From the NCBI GenBank assembly GCA_964484205.1, contig CAZAEZ010000022.1:35784-99783 (forward strand): a DNA stretch of 64,000 bases, written 5' to 3'. The stretch is from M3007 sp964484205. GTDB lineage: Bacteria > Bacteroidota > Bacteroidia > Chitinophagales > Saprospiraceae. The notes under the pieces were generated by a model, which worked only from the letters and a program-made list of their open reading frames with translations, had not been told where the DNA came from and searched no databases. The position numbers were made by a program, and so were the translations under genes. Of the stretch, positions 55,101 to 63,188 are shown in pieces (positions within the stretch are counted from its first letter, which is position 1; every line of letters begins with the position of its first letter).

Positions 55101-55305
55101 CGGTTGGGTTTTGTTCGCTTGAACTGAAGCCCCCCGGCCCGCTCCAGGCATACGTTGCTGCCGGCACATTCGACGAGCCTTCCAGAATTACTGCGGTAAC
55201 GATGCAGTTAAGTATTTTTTCAGGGCCGGCATCAGCCGTGCATTGGCTGTACGCAGTGCGAAAACCGGCGAATAGTACAATCAGGGTAAAAAAGTATTTT
55301 TTCAT
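52126..55305 (-). CDS. T9SS-exported SprB-repeat/DUF7619-like surface protein, paralogue of 26001-28496
   Basis: A 1,059-residue secreted protein: signal peptide KYFFTLIVLFAGFRTAYSQ, then many SprB/PKD-type modules (for instance PVSCFGGSDGSIEVQVSGGV, then PQYAYLWSNGATIASATN; SPVTCFGLTNGSIALPNP; MSITGLTGGLYAVTITDG-like). These are followed by a B-type domain (ISGQIILDENLNCQNDPTEP) and the module that starts SWDPNDKQGFPLGYGADRYI. A type A sorting domain ends KLVVQ. Architecture and several blocks match the gene at 26001. In the last domain, residues SVTPTVSRREKN are encoded by an embedded TAACGCC-type hairpin (52301-52319), an in-frame insertion. The stop codon carries a second such hairpin. 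Confidence 0.9.
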   Translation of the reverse strand: MKKYFFTLIVLFAGFRTAYSQCTADAGPEKILNCIVTAVILEGSSNVPAATYAWSGPGGFSSSEQNPTVVEAGEYSLTITDPSNNCTATALTSVYLDTSPPLVGLTGGTLNCNTPTVTIITTVQPPNSGFSWTGPNGYTSFTQNPIVINPGLYTVVVTNPANGCTSTASIVIDQDIVQPDVNVNNATLSCSNPVAMLTASSSVQGVAYLWSTGQTSPNLQIQIPGTYTVTVVAANGCTAVSTAEVGTDGSIPQITGTSTPVSCFGGSDGSIEVQVSGGVPQYAYLWSNGATIASATNLVAGLISLTVTDAVGCTAMAFFQISQPADISINPSLVAISPVTCFGLTNGSIALPNPVGGIPPYNYSWSGSNGYTASTKSITGLTGGLYAVTITDGNSCTKTFQFIVTAPAAPLAISQPFICDNSASLSISGGIQPFTAVWRLGSPTGQVIATGLDPGNLPPGNYFLVVSDNNGCTATAQFNNSPSSTPCTRISGQIILDENLNCQNDPTEPGLGNWFLQADGPNGTFYGLSGQDGRYTVTLEPGDYTLSLIPQDPQATICQNDIPITLAQTGDSTQVDFLVQLPNPDCPALSVDLSTPQLRRCFSNNYYHVQYCNNSPAEASDAYIILQLDPFLDVVLAQIPYTDLGSNLYRFDLGTVAPNFCDNFWMQVRVSCTAIIGQTHCSEAHIYPDTACTPVNPLWSGAQLEVRSECIGDSLRFILKNVGIGNMTQLLNYIVIEDGIMSRQGSAAPLPSGGEMTVTVPANGATWRIEVEQELFSPLPGQARLSVEGCSNTGSFSTGFVNQFPVANAGPWVDVDCTPNIGSWDPNDKQGFPLGYGADRYIRPGTELEYLIRFQNTGTDTAFNVVIRDTLSQWLDPLTIRAGASSHNYRFELAGEGVLIFDFQNILLPDSNVNEPLSHGFVKFSISPRTDVPLETGIPNSAAIYFDFNDPVITNTTLHRIGENFVSVGLWQPVQPLLQVRVTPHPLRDASWISVTPTVSRREKNYQLRIFDLPGKSIHHQESAEPKFLLRKNELPAGIYLFQIKQDGVLLGTGKLVVQ
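52301..52319 (-). repeat. TAACGCC-type hairpin embedded in a coding region
   Basis: CGCCGACT-AAC-AGTCGGCG (plus strand) followed by TTAC has the same stem/loop design as the stop-linked hairpins. Here the TAA is out of frame, and the element encodes Val-Thr-Pro-Thr-Val-Ser-Arg-Arg in the T9SS domain of the protein. Confidence 0.75.
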
Positions 55306-55544
55306 ACGTAGGACTTTTCACGTTATGCAGATGCAACAAAGGTGCAGCGTGTGATTTGGCCCTGCAAAGACATTTTTTTTTGATTGTATCGCTATTTTCT
55401 ATTTTGAAGTTACTAACTTGTTTGTTTACAGTAATTTACACTATCTATTGTAGTAATAAAATAGCAAGGTCGGCTTTTTTTATAAAAAAATTTGCCGAAC
55501 AAATACTGCACCACTGCGTCAACCCATCCTCGAAGAGGCAGTCT

Positions 55545-55593
55545 GATACGCAGTGAGGGGGTGACTAAACAAGTCACCCCCTCACTGCGTATC
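55545..55593. terminator. Perfect 22-bp stem terminator
   Basis: GATACGCAGTGAGGGGGTGA plus CT pairs exactly with AGTCACCCCCTCACTGCGTA plus TC around AAACA. It lies 38 bp beyond the stop of the DUF2202 gene. The rest of 55306-55630 is AT-rich leader of the gene at 52126-55305 with no gene. Confidence 0.85.
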
Positions 55594-55630
55594 GGCCAAA
55601 AGGTTGGTTTGCGTTCAGGAGGCAGGGGTT

Positions 55631-56350
55631 TTATCCGCCATGTTGCCCGTGTTCCCAGCCGGTATTGATAATGGCATCGAATTCGGCCTGGGTCAGGCGC
55701 TGCGGTACATAAGTCACACCTTGATTTTGCAGGTTTTTTACAAAAGCCCGGAGGTGGTTCCGCGATGCAGCAAGCAGATTTTCATACACCATTTCAACAT
55801 CCTGGTTGTCCACAACTGTGTTGAGCGCCGTTTGCAGATCAACGATATCCACCTCTTCCACCAGGGCAGCTACTTTAAGCGCTTCGATCAGGTTGGTTTC
55901 GCCTTGCGGCAAAAGTGCATCGTAGAGTGCCTGCAAATCACTATTTCCAAAAACGCCAACGCCGTTTGCCCCTACCGGGTCGGTCAGGTTGTACTTGTTA
56001 AGCAGTTTCAGCATGGCGTCCATGTGGGTTTGTTCGCTGGCAGCGATATTGCTGAAGGCATTCAAGTTATATTTTTCCTGAAATTTCAGATAAATGTCGC
56101 GCGCCAGTTTTTCCTCTTCACGCATGAAAAGGATGCTGGTTTTCTCTCCTGGACTTAGCGATTCAACCGGCAGGTTATCGAGATTGTATTGACAGTCTTG
56201 CAGGTTGATATTGGAATAACCATAGGTTTCATCCACCTGCAGCATATTCCGGCGTGTGAAATTGTTATCCTTTTCACACGCCGCAATTGCCAGGCCCGCG
56301 CCGGCAAGCAGCGCCAACAAAAAGAGCGGCTTTACAATGAAATTTTTCAT
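55631..56350 (-). CDS. DUF2202 (ferritin-like) lipoprotein
   Basis: A 239-residue protein. MKNFIVKPLFLLALLAGAGL to AIAACEKD is a lipoprotein signal with lipobox AIAAC. The body is a four-helix, ferritin-like domain: EEKLARDIYLKFQEKYNLNA, then EQTHMDAMLKLLNKYN, and EALKVAALVEEVDIVDLQTA, with Glu and His spaced as metal ligands (E...ExxH twice). Members of DUF2202 are predicted ferritin-like proteins of unknown substrate. An in-frame ATG at 56398 would add residues that look like untranslated leader. A very strong terminator hairpin follows the gene. Confidence 0.85.
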   Translation of the reverse strand: MKNFIVKPLFLLALLAGAGLAIAACEKDNNFTRRNMLQVDETYGYSNINLQDCQYNLDNLPVESLSPGEKTSILFMREEEKLARDIYLKFQEKYNLNAFSNIAASEQTHMDAMLKLLNKYNLTDPVGANGVGVFGNSDLQALYDALLPQGETNLIEALKVAALVEEVDIVDLQTALNTVVDNQDVEMVYENLLAASRNHLRAFVKNLQNQGVTYVPQRLTQAEFDAIINTGWEHGQHGG

Positions 56351-56537
56351 AATTGAACATTTTTGTGAAAATTTGAAAGGATTACTTTCGAGGTTCAAGT
56401 TTCCATTTGAAAAATTAAAAAATCAGTGATTGACATCACACAGGCTGGCATTATTTGGCACCCTGCCGGGTTCAATTGGTTGGGTGAATTGGAATCCCTA
56501 CGCGATTTACCGACCTTGCAGCCCCAGGTATTTTCCA

Positions 56538-57857
56538 ATGACATATTTTGAAAAACACGCCCTCTATCCACCTCTGATCAACGTTGCTCCGGAGCCGGGT
56601 TTGGCGCTTGTGGTGACTATTCCCTGCCATGACGAGCCGGACCTCACCGGCACACTGGCTTCGCTGGCAGCCTGTGCACCACCGCCCCACCCCGTGGAGG
56701 TGCTTGTCCTGATCAACAGCGCTGAAAACGCCGGCGATGCCGTAAAAAAACGCAATGCGGATACGTTGCAGCAAGCGGAAACCTGGGCAAAAGCGCATCC
56801 CTCCCGCAACTTGCAGTTCTACTTTTTGCATTTCCCGGATCTTCCACCCAAACACGCCGGCGTTGGCCTGGCCCGGAAAATTGCCATGGACGAGGCTGCC
56901 CGCCGGCTCGTGCGCGCCGGCAATCCGCGGGGCGTAATCGCCTGCCTCGATGCCGACAGCCGGGTGGCGCCAAATTACCTGCAGGCGCTTTTGGCGTTTT
57001 TTGAGCAACATTCCAATTGCCCGGCGGCCGGCATCTATTACGAGCACTCATTGGAAGGCGAGGCGTTTGAGCCGGAGGTTTATGCAGCGATTGCCCGCTA
57101 CGAATTGCACTTGCGGTACTACGTGCAGGCACTGCGTTGGGCCGGGTTGCCGACGGCTACGCAAACGGTCGGTTCTGCTATGGCCGTCCGCGCAGATGCG
57201 TACCAAGCCCAGGGCGGCATGAACCGCCGGCAGGCCGGTGAAGATTTTTACTTTTTGCACAAATTCACGCCATTGGCAGGTTTTGCAGCAATCAACACCA
57301 CTACCGTAATTCCCTCGCCGCGCACGTCGCACCGGGTACCGTTCGGCACCGGAAAAGCGGTGGGCGATATGTTGGCGGGCAATGTGTTTTTGACCTACGC
57401 GCCGCAGACATTCAATGATCTGAAGGTGTTTTTAGAAAAATTGGAAGATTGGCGTAGAGTTGGCCTGACGTTGAGTGTTGGCCCGACGTTGAGTGTCGGC
57501 CTGACTCAAAGTCAGGCCGACACTATCGCAGCGCTCCCGGCAAGTATTTCCACATTTTTGAAAAACGAGGATTTTCCGGAAAAACTCCGGGAAATCTGCG
57601 CCAACACTGCCAGCCCGGAGGCTTTCCGGAAACGATTTTTCCGCTGGTTTGATCCCTTTTTGGCAATGAAATATGTGCACCATGCGCGGGATCATTTTTA
57701 TCCGAATATGCCGGTTGAAGAAGCGGTTATTTTGATTGCGGAGTACGGATTGCGGAATGCGGGTTGGGCATTGCAGTCTGAAAACATTCAACTGCCTGCC
57801 GGCGCCAAAGAATGGCTTTTGCTGTTCCGACAAGCCGACAAACAAGAGGCCCAATAA
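56538..57857 (+). CDS. Glycosyltransferase family 2 with repeat-derived insertion
   Basis: A 439-residue GT-A fold enzyme. The start MTYFEKHALYPPLINVAPEP precedes LALVVTIPCHDEPDLTGTLA, the typical GT2 beginning; a longer frame to 56430 lacks similarity. GVIACLDADSRVAPNYLQAL contains the DxD-type Asp motif that binds the nucleotide-sugar metal. MAVRADAYQAQGGMNRRQAG then EDFYFLHKF is the acceptor-side signature. Between residues of EKLEDWRR and ASISTFLK lies RVGLTLSVGPTLSVGLTQSQ, a translation of an 18-bp tandem repeat plus the GTCGGC-type hairpin (57462-57524). That segment is absent from ordinary GT2 sequences. The acceptor is unknown. Confidence 0.87.
   Translation: MTYFEKHALYPPLINVAPEPGLALVVTIPCHDEPDLTGTLASLAACAPPPHPVEVLVLINSAENAGDAVKKRNADTLQQAETWAKAHPSRNLQFYFLHFPDLPPKHAGVGLARKIAMDEAARRLVRAGNPRGVIACLDADSRVAPNYLQALLAFFEQHSNCPAAGIYYEHSLEGEAFEPEVYAAIARYELHLRYYVQALRWAGLPTATQTVGSAMAVRADAYQAQGGMNRRQAGEDFYFLHKFTPLAGFAAINTTTVIPSPRTSHRVPFGTGKAVGDMLAGNVFLTYAPQTFNDLKVFLEKLEDWRRVGLTLSVGPTLSVGLTQSQADTIAALPASISTFLKNEDFPEKLREICANTASPEAFRKRFFRWFDPFLAMKYVHHARDHFYPNMPVEEAVILIAEYGLRNAGWALQSENIQLPAGAKEWLLLFRQADKQEAQ
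57462..57524 (+). repeat. 18-bp tandem repeats and GTCGGC hairpin inside the glycosyltransferase gene
   Basis: GGCCTGACGTTGAGTGTT and GGCCCGACGTTGAGTGTC are two 18-bp units; the third merges with a perfect hairpin AGTGTCGGCCTGACT-CAA-AGTCAGGCCGACACT (57492-57524). The hairpin is the same as the inner hairpin of the inverted-repeat elements at 10303 and 13081, except for one compensated base pair. Confidence 0.85.
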
Positions 57858-57867
57858 TTTTCAATCC

Positions 57868-58452
57868 TCAATGCAAGGCAGCCCGGATTTCCAGCCCTTG
57901 CATGATTTCCCCTTCCTGGTCGTTGAACCAGTGCAGGCGTTCGTACACCTCATCTTCGGGAAAATACCGGAGCGCCATGTCGACGTACAGGTTACCGTGT
58001 TTGGCTTCCGAGGTCCACAGCATTTTGTAAAAACGCTTGAGTTCGGGCTCGGTCAGCGCTTCTTCGATCAGCCGAAAGCGCTCGGCGCCGCGCGACTCCA
58101 CCACGGAACCGATGCACAGGCGATCGAGAAAATGTTGCTCGCGGCCCGTGCGTCGGAGGCCGATCAGCCGTTCCATGTAATGATCTTTGGGGATAACATG
58201 CGCCAGTTGGACACCCCGCGCAGCCATCAGTTCGTACACGAGTTTGAAGTGTTCCATTTCTTCCAGGGCCGTTTCGATTAGTTCGGGAATGATGGCCGTG
58301 CGGTCGGGATATTTGGCTACCATGCTCATGGCAAACCCGCTGGCTTTGCGTTCGCAGTCGGCGTGATCCTGCAAAAAGGCATCAAAATCAGCCATAACGG
58401 CATCGACCCAGGCAGGCGGAGAAGGAACGGTAAGCGGGAGGTTGCGTTTCAT
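57868..58452 (-). CDS. miaE: tRNA-(ms[2]io[6]A)-hydroxylase MiaE
   Basis: A 194-residue diiron protein that hydroxylates the isopentenyl group of ms2i6A at tRNA position 37. Ferritin-like helices carry the iron ligands: ERKASGFAMSMVAKYPDRTA, LIETALEEMEHFKLVYELMA (ExxH), SVVESRGAERFRLIEEALTE and WTSEAKHGNLYVDMALRYFP (second ExxH). The family is common in Bacteroidota. It starts 5' of a large secondary-structure element (58567-58682). It is convergent with the glycosyltransferase gene and 10 nt apart from it. Confidence 0.93.
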   Translation of the reverse strand: MKRNLPLTVPSPPAWVDAVMADFDAFLQDHADCERKASGFAMSMVAKYPDRTAIIPELIETALEEMEHFKLVYELMAARGVQLAHVIPKDHYMERLIGLRRTGREQHFLDRLCIGSVVESRGAERFRLIEEALTEPELKRFYKMLWTSEAKHGNLYVDMALRYFPEDEVYERLHWFNDQEGEIMQGLEIRAALH

Positions 58453-58566
58453 GTGTCAATTGATTGATGGGGACAAAGGTCGGGCTTCGGATTGAATTGG
58501 AAAAATGGAGCAAACTTTTGGGCTGTGTCATAAGAAAATTTGAAACGCACGCCGTAGATTTTTTTA

Positions 58567-58682
58567 TTTACCACGGAGACACGGAGGCCACGGAGTTTGA
58601 TGCTCCGTGGCCTCCGTGTGGGCACTCGTCCTACGTCTTCGAGTCGTAGGACGAGTAGGGTTCCTCCGCGTCTCCGTGGTGA
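58567..58682. repeat. Three-stem palindromic structure (CCACGGAG repeats)
   Basis: Hairpin 1: ACACGGAGGCCACGGAG with CTCCGTGGCCTCCGTGT (58579-58619). Hairpin 2: ACTCGTCCTACG with CGTAGGACGAGT (58624-58656). An outer stem CCACGGAGA with TCTCCGTGG (58571-58579 with 58671-58679) closes both. It follows the DUF4252-T9SS gene, so it may serve as its terminator. No gene lies elsewhere in 58453-58704. Confidence 0.75.
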
Positions 58683-58704
58683 ATAAACACTACTCTGATT
58701 GTAG

Positions 58705-59475
58705 TTAAGGCACCATTTGAATTTGTTTCACGCCAATTCTTCCTTTCTCGGTACGCAGTTGCACCCAATAAAGTCCGGCCGGCAATGCCGGAAATTGCAG
58801 CTGTTGGGTTGTCTTGGGAGCCAGTTTTTGCGAAGCCACGAGCCGGCCATTTTGGTCGACGACCGTTAAATGGGCCGGAAGGTCGTTGGCATCGGCATAG
58901 TTAAGTGTGATGGTTCCGCGACTCGGGTTGGGACTGATTCCAAACTCGATCGAGACGGCTTCGGTGGCCTGGGCCAGTTGTTCCACGGCTTCGGAATTGA
59001 ACATGCGCGCCAGTTCGGAAACATTGCCCAGTTCGAGTTGGCCGGCAAAACAAACCAGCACAAAATCGTCGGTTGTACCGACCAGCAGGATCAGGTCGGT
59101 TACGGCTTCGCCGTCGTCTTTCGACCAGACATACACCCGGTCTTGCCCGTCCCGGACGGTGAGCAAAACATCCATTTCGTCGGTTGGCACCAAATTCAGG
59201 GCTTCCCTGTACAGGGCCGGTGCTTCCGTGTTGTCGCTGGATGCCAATATGCGCAGGCTGCCGATGTTTTTTACGACGTTATGCAGTTTCTGCCAGTCTT
59301 TCATTTCCACTTTGGATTCGGCAACTACCTCAAGCAGGTCTTTGCTGAGATACACGAAGGTGAAACCCTGGTCGCGTTTGTATTTTTCAATAAAATTGTT
59401 GAGCGGTTCTTGCTGGGCTGAGGCAAGGCTTGCCAGGAGGTGCATAGCGGCAAGTAAAAGGTAGATTCGTTTCAT
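58705..59475 (-). CDS. DUF4252 protein fused to a T9SS type A sorting domain
   Basis: A 256-residue exported protein: signal peptide KRIYLLLAAMHLLASLASA. Residues about 22-150 match DUF4252 (LNNFIEKYKRDQGFTFVYLS, then VAESKVEMKDWQKLHNVVKN, VWSKDDGEAVTDLILLVGTT), a small family usually found as lipoproteins in Bacteroidota. The C-terminal 80 residues are a T9SS type A domain (ISPNPSRGTITLNYADANDL, GRLVASQKLAPKT, GLYWVQLRTEKGRIGVKQIQ). DUF4252 joined to a T9SS sorting domain is uncommon in my recollection. Function unknown. Confidence 0.87.
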   Translation of the reverse strand: MKRIYLLLAAMHLLASLASAQQEPLNNFIEKYKRDQGFTFVYLSKDLLEVVAESKVEMKDWQKLHNVVKNIGSLRILASSDNTEAPALYREALNLVPTDEMDVLLTVRDGQDRVYVWSKDDGEAVTDLILLVGTTDDFVLVCFAGQLELGNVSELARMFNSEAVEQLAQATEAVSIEFGISPNPSRGTITLNYADANDLPAHLTVVDQNGRLVASQKLAPKTTQQLQFPALPAGLYWVQLRTEKGRIGVKQIQMVP

Positions 59476-59812
59476 AGCGTAAATTATTATGTGGTGTGGT
59501 GACAGTTCGGAGACGCCGGTATTTTAAAAATGTTACAAATTTCTTAACGAAGATCCCTCGCGGCAGAATGACCGGTTCGTCCCGGTACTTTTCGGACCTG
59601 TGGACACCAGGTTTACCCCTACTGTTTTTGCCGAATGCGCAAAGTCTTGGAAAATTTCAGCGAATTTCCGGAAAAACAATTTCCGGTTTGGTCAATGTAT
59701 TTAGTTTTACGCGCCCTTTTTTCCGGTACTTAATCCCGGCAAACCATTCAACCGGATTTTACAACTTAACATTACGCCTGATCAAGCAGCTTTAGACATC
59801 ACATTAATAATC
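59476..59812. other. Intergenic region between divergent genes, nothing recognised
   Basis: This AT-rich leader region separates the DUF4252 gene from the OmpA gene. It contains no open frame of interest, no RNA gene and no complete TTTG/TAnnTTTG promoter that I could identify. Confidence 0.6.
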
Positions 59813-60928
59813 ATGCGCATTTTCACCTTCCTTTTACTCCTCTCCCTTATAACCGGCGCCAATCTGGCCGCCCAAAATTACCCTCCCAACCCCGAACCCG
59901 GCGATTGTTACATTCGCTGCCCGATTGAAGAAATCACCGAAGTTGCCAAAGTCGTTGTGACGCCTTCTTACATGGAATACAAGGTCGTGCCTGCGGAATA
60001 CAAAACCGTGGAAGAGCGCATCCTGGTGAAGGAAGCATCGAAGCGATTCGAGTACGTCCCGGCGGTATACCGCGAGGTGATCGACACCGTTATGGTGGAT
60101 GAACCGTACAGCACGTACACATTGCTGCCGGTAGAAACGCTAGATACATTCGAGATTTTCGAGATCCAGCCGGCCTATTCCCGGTTTGAGTCGCGACCGG
60201 CCATCGATGGTTGCACATCACCGATTCCGGGCGAGTGCGACGTGATCTGTTACGTCCATTATCCGGCCGTTACAAAAACCATCCCGGTGCGGAAAATCGT
60301 TACCAAACCAACTTTTACCCAGCAACATCCGCCAAACGAGCGGTACCGCACGGTCAAGCGGCAAGTGATTGAAACGCCGGCTACCGTACGTGAGATCGAG
60401 ATCCCTGCGGAATACACCACTATCCAGAAACGGGTGCTGGTTCGGGACGCCACCGTCGATTCGGTAGAAGTAAAGCCTGAACTGCGCGAAGAGGTCTTTT
60501 TGGTGCGCGACCGCAGTGCCGACCCGTCGACCGAAGGCTATGAATGGAAAAAAATTGAATGCGCCTTGCTGGACTTTAACATCCTGCCCATTTTTTACCC
60601 GCTGAATAGCGCTGCGCTGACGGCCCAGTCCAAATCGGTGATCGATGAAAAACTGCTCAAGTTGATGCTCAAACGCCCCGAACTTCGGGTGGAGATCAAC
60701 TCGCACACCGATTCACGCGCATCGGATGCCTTTAACCTGGACTTGTCCAAACGGCGCGCCCAGGCTGTGGTGGACTACCTCGTGTCCAGGGGCGTCAAAC
60801 GCTCACGGCTGGAGTACAACGGCTATGGCGAAACGCAGTTGGTCAACCATTGCGGCAACGGCATTGAATGCAGCGAAGAGCAACATGCGCAAAACCGCCG
60901 TACGGAGTTTCGGGTGTTGCCGCGGTAG
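59813..60928 (+). CDS. OmpA family protein
   Basis: A 371-residue exported protein, signal peptide FTFLLLLSLITGANLAAQ. The first 230 residues consist of about seven degenerate repeats of the form P-A-x-Y-(K/R)-x-V-x-x-(R/V) (PAEYKTVEERILVKEASK, PAVYREVIDTVMVDEPYS, PAEYTTIQKRVLVRDATV). The C-terminal OmpA-like domain (FNILPIFYPLNSAALTAQSK, then INSHTDSRASDAFNLDLSKR and RRTEFRVLPR) binds the peptide of peptidoglycan and carries the expected Asp and Arg. It likely tethers an envelope structure to the wall. No gene follows until the pseudogene and IS. Confidence 0.92.
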   Translation: MRIFTFLLLLSLITGANLAAQNYPPNPEPGDCYIRCPIEEITEVAKVVVTPSYMEYKVVPAEYKTVEERILVKEASKRFEYVPAVYREVIDTVMVDEPYSTYTLLPVETLDTFEIFEIQPAYSRFESRPAIDGCTSPIPGECDVICYVHYPAVTKTIPVRKIVTKPTFTQQHPPNERYRTVKRQVIETPATVREIEIPAEYTTIQKRVLVRDATVDSVEVKPELREEVFLVRDRSADPSTEGYEWKKIECALLDFNILPIFYPLNSAALTAQSKSVIDEKLLKLMLKRPELRVEINSHTDSRASDAFNLDLSKRRAQAVVDYLVSRGVKRSRLEYNGYGETQLVNHCGNGIECSEEQHAQNRRTEFRVLPR

Positions 60929-61216
60929 GGCGCGCCGTGGGTCAATAGCGTGATTTTTTTAGAGTTTGTTAGGGCTTGCTGGCCAGCAATGTATGCGCTA
61001 GTTCAAGGTAAACGGCGATTTTGGGTCAACAAGCGGTAAAATTTGCGCAAGGACGTGCATGGTGACCCAATTGGTTAAACTTTCTTTAAAAAGGTGAAAT
61101 GGTTTAAAATATTGGCTTTCAGAGTTTTAGGCTTGTTTTTCGAGGGTGTGGGTACAGAATTGAGTACAGAGTGCCTGGATCAAATGTAGGTGATTTTGGG
61201 GATATATTTATCCGGT

Positions 61217-61505
61217 TCACCAGGAGGCGTTTCCAATCATTATGTCGAAGTCTGTGGCGCCGTTGGTTACTTGAACCCAGTAGCCTTTGGTGGTCAGGCG
61301 CAGGGCATCGAGGGTGTACATGTTGCCGCCGATGTAGTTTAACGGGGCGCCGATCGGTACTGGTGTTGGGGCTGCCGGCGCCGAGATTGTTCCCCACCCC
61401 ATTTTGTATTTGGTAGCTAACACCCGAGTTGGAATCACTCGGGCTGATTTGCGGGCCAGGATCGTTAGCACGGTAGTCGGAAAATGTAATTGTGTAACCT
61501 ACCAT
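61217..61505 (-). pseudogene. Frameshifted remnant of a secreted-protein gene
   Basis: On the minus strand, one frame reads YTITFSDYRANDPGPQISPS then GVSYQIQNGVGNNLGAG. A second frame continues PAAPTPVPIGAPLNYIGGNM then YTLDALRLTTKGYWVQVTNG. Together they look like part of one beta-rich exported protein split by a frameshift near 61375, with no start or signal peptide. The rest of 60929-61604 holds nothing else I recognise. Confidence 0.5.
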
Positions 61506-61604
61506 GATGTACTGCTCGCTAATATGAAATTTTCAATTACCCAAATCTCCCTGAAAACGCTAAACCATACGAAGCTCTGATTTCCTCCAATTGGTTTATA
61601 TCTT

Positions 61605-63068
61605 GTAACTATTTAGGTACTCGTTGATTCTCAAAAAAATTATAACTTTCGACAAAAGCATTGCATTGAAGTTACCGGATACCATAGAAGGTTGCCACGA
61701 ACTGATAAAGCAGTTACTGGTAGTTGTCGATGGTCTGCAACGTGAAGTTCAGGAATTGAAAGATCGCCTGAACAAGAACAGCCGCAACAGCCATCGCCCA
61801 CCGTCAACAGATGGTCTGCGCAAGCCTGCGTTGCCAGCAAAGAAGGGCGGCAAGCGCGGCGGCCAGGCAGGCCACAAAGGCAAGACCTTAAAGATGGTAG
61901 ATCATGTGGATAGCACAATTGAGTTAAAACCGGAGGTTTGTACAGCCTGCCAGCGGCGACTGGGGTCTGATGTGAATTTTTTGCCAGAGAGTAAGCGCCA
62001 GGTGTTTGAATTGCCGCCTACCCGTCTGCATGTGTTGGAGTACCAGCGCTATAGTTGCACCTGCGGACATTGCGGGCATCTGAATAAAGGGATTTTCCCA
62101 CCAGGTGTTGCCGCTCCGGTGCAGTATGGACCTCGGGTTAAAGCCTTGGTGACTTTGCTGCATCAAAACGGTTGTTTGTCGGTATCCAAAATACAAAGCC
62201 TGTTTGAGGATTTGTTTGAGGCACCGCTTAATGAAGCGACCATTCAGGAATGCCAGCGAACTGCCTATGAGCGTCTGGAGATAGAAGAAGCCTATATTCA
62301 GCAGCAGTTGCAACAATCCGAGTGTATTCACGCCGATGAAACCGGCGTACGTTGTGCTGGAGACTTGTTTTGGCTGCATGAACTGGGCAACGAGCGCTTT
62401 ACCTACCAGTTTGTTCACATGCGGCGCGGCATAGAAGCTCATCAAGAGGAGCAGAGCCTGCTGCTAAATTTTAAAGGTTGGCTCCTACACGACTGCTGGG
62501 CGCCCTATTTCAATCTCGATGAATGCCAACACGCTTTGTGCAATGCCCATTTGTTACGAGAATTAAACGCCTTGCAGGAACGAAAACGAAAATGGGCGGC
62601 CAACTTCCACGCCTTCTTACTGGATTTGCATAAAAAAACAGATCAGGGGCGAGGACAATTGCCACAACATCAACGCCCTACAATAATTCGAAAATACAGC
62701 CGACTACTGGAGGCCGGATACAGAGAAGAACCCCAGCCACAAAAAAGCGCCCGCGGGCGACCCAAAAAATCTAAGGGACGCAATCTCCTGGAACGCCTTG
62801 ATATGCACTGGAAAGCAGTTCTGGCATTCGCTCACCACAAACATATTCCCTTCACCAACAATCTGGCTGAACGGGATATTCGTCCGGCTAAATCAAAATT
62901 GAAAGTCGCCGGCTGCTTCCGTACGCTCACCGGGGCACAGGCTTATGCTCGTATCCACAGTTTTATCTCTACGGTGCGCAAACATCAATACAATGCTTTC
63001 AATGAACTTGTCAATATCTTCAGTGGCTTAACGCCGAGTTATCATACTGAGGGTACCTAAATAGTTAC
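61605..63068 (+). mobile_element. Complete IS66-family insertion sequence (single transposase)
   Basis: The element is 1,464 bp with 16-bp perfect terminal inverted repeats: GTAACTATTTAGGTAC at 61605-61620 and GTACCTAAATAGTTAC at 63053-63068. They begin with GTAA as usual in IS66. An 8-bp direct target duplication TATATCTT occurs at 61597-61604 and 63069-63076. Only one gene is carried; the TnpA and TnpB accessory proteins of classical IS66 are missing, as in the single-ORF subgroup. Confidence 0.93.
61624..63060 (+). CDS. IS66 family transposase (TnpC-type)
   Basis: A 478-residue transposase. It has an N-terminal coiled-coil and leucine-rich segment (LLVVVDGLQREVQELKDRLN), then the Ser/Lys-rich NSRNSHRPPSTDGLRKP, and a zinc-finger-like cysteine block (CTACQRRL and CTCGHCGHLNKG). 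The DDE domain has CIHADETGVRCAGDLFWLHE (first Asp), LLHDCWAPYFNLDECQHALC and HIPFTNNLAERDIRPAKSKL (catalytic Glu), followed by the usual GCFRTLTGAQAYARIHSFIS. The start is TTG just inside the left repeat. It seems intact and can be active. The flanks show a clean target duplication, so the insertion is recent. Confidence 0.94.
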   Translation: MILKKIITFDKSIALKLPDTIEGCHELIKQLLVVVDGLQREVQELKDRLNKNSRNSHRPPSTDGLRKPALPAKKGGKRGGQAGHKGKTLKMVDHVDSTIELKPEVCTACQRRLGSDVNFLPESKRQVFELPPTRLHVLEYQRYSCTCGHCGHLNKGIFPPGVAAPVQYGPRVKALVTLLHQNGCLSVSKIQSLFEDLFEAPLNEATIQECQRTAYERLEIEEAYIQQQLQQSECIHADETGVRCAGDLFWLHELGNERFTYQFVHMRRGIEAHQEEQSLLLNFKGWLLHDCWAPYFNLDECQHALCNAHLLRELNALQERKRKWAANFHAFLLDLHKKTDQGRGQLPQHQRPTIIRKYSRLLEAGYREEPQPQKSARGRPKKSKGRNLLERLDMHWKAVLAFAHHKHIPFTNNLAERDIRPAKSKLKVAGCFRTLTGAQAYARIHSFISTVRKHQYNAFNELVNIFSGLTPSYHTEGT

Positions 63069-63188
63069 TATATCTTTACCAATTGTTGATTACCAAGGGA
63101 GTCTCCCAAATCGAGAGAGTAGCAGAAAATCCTGAAACCAATCTGATATGTTAAAATATATTTTGCGCTAAATAAGGCCTTTTTGAAG

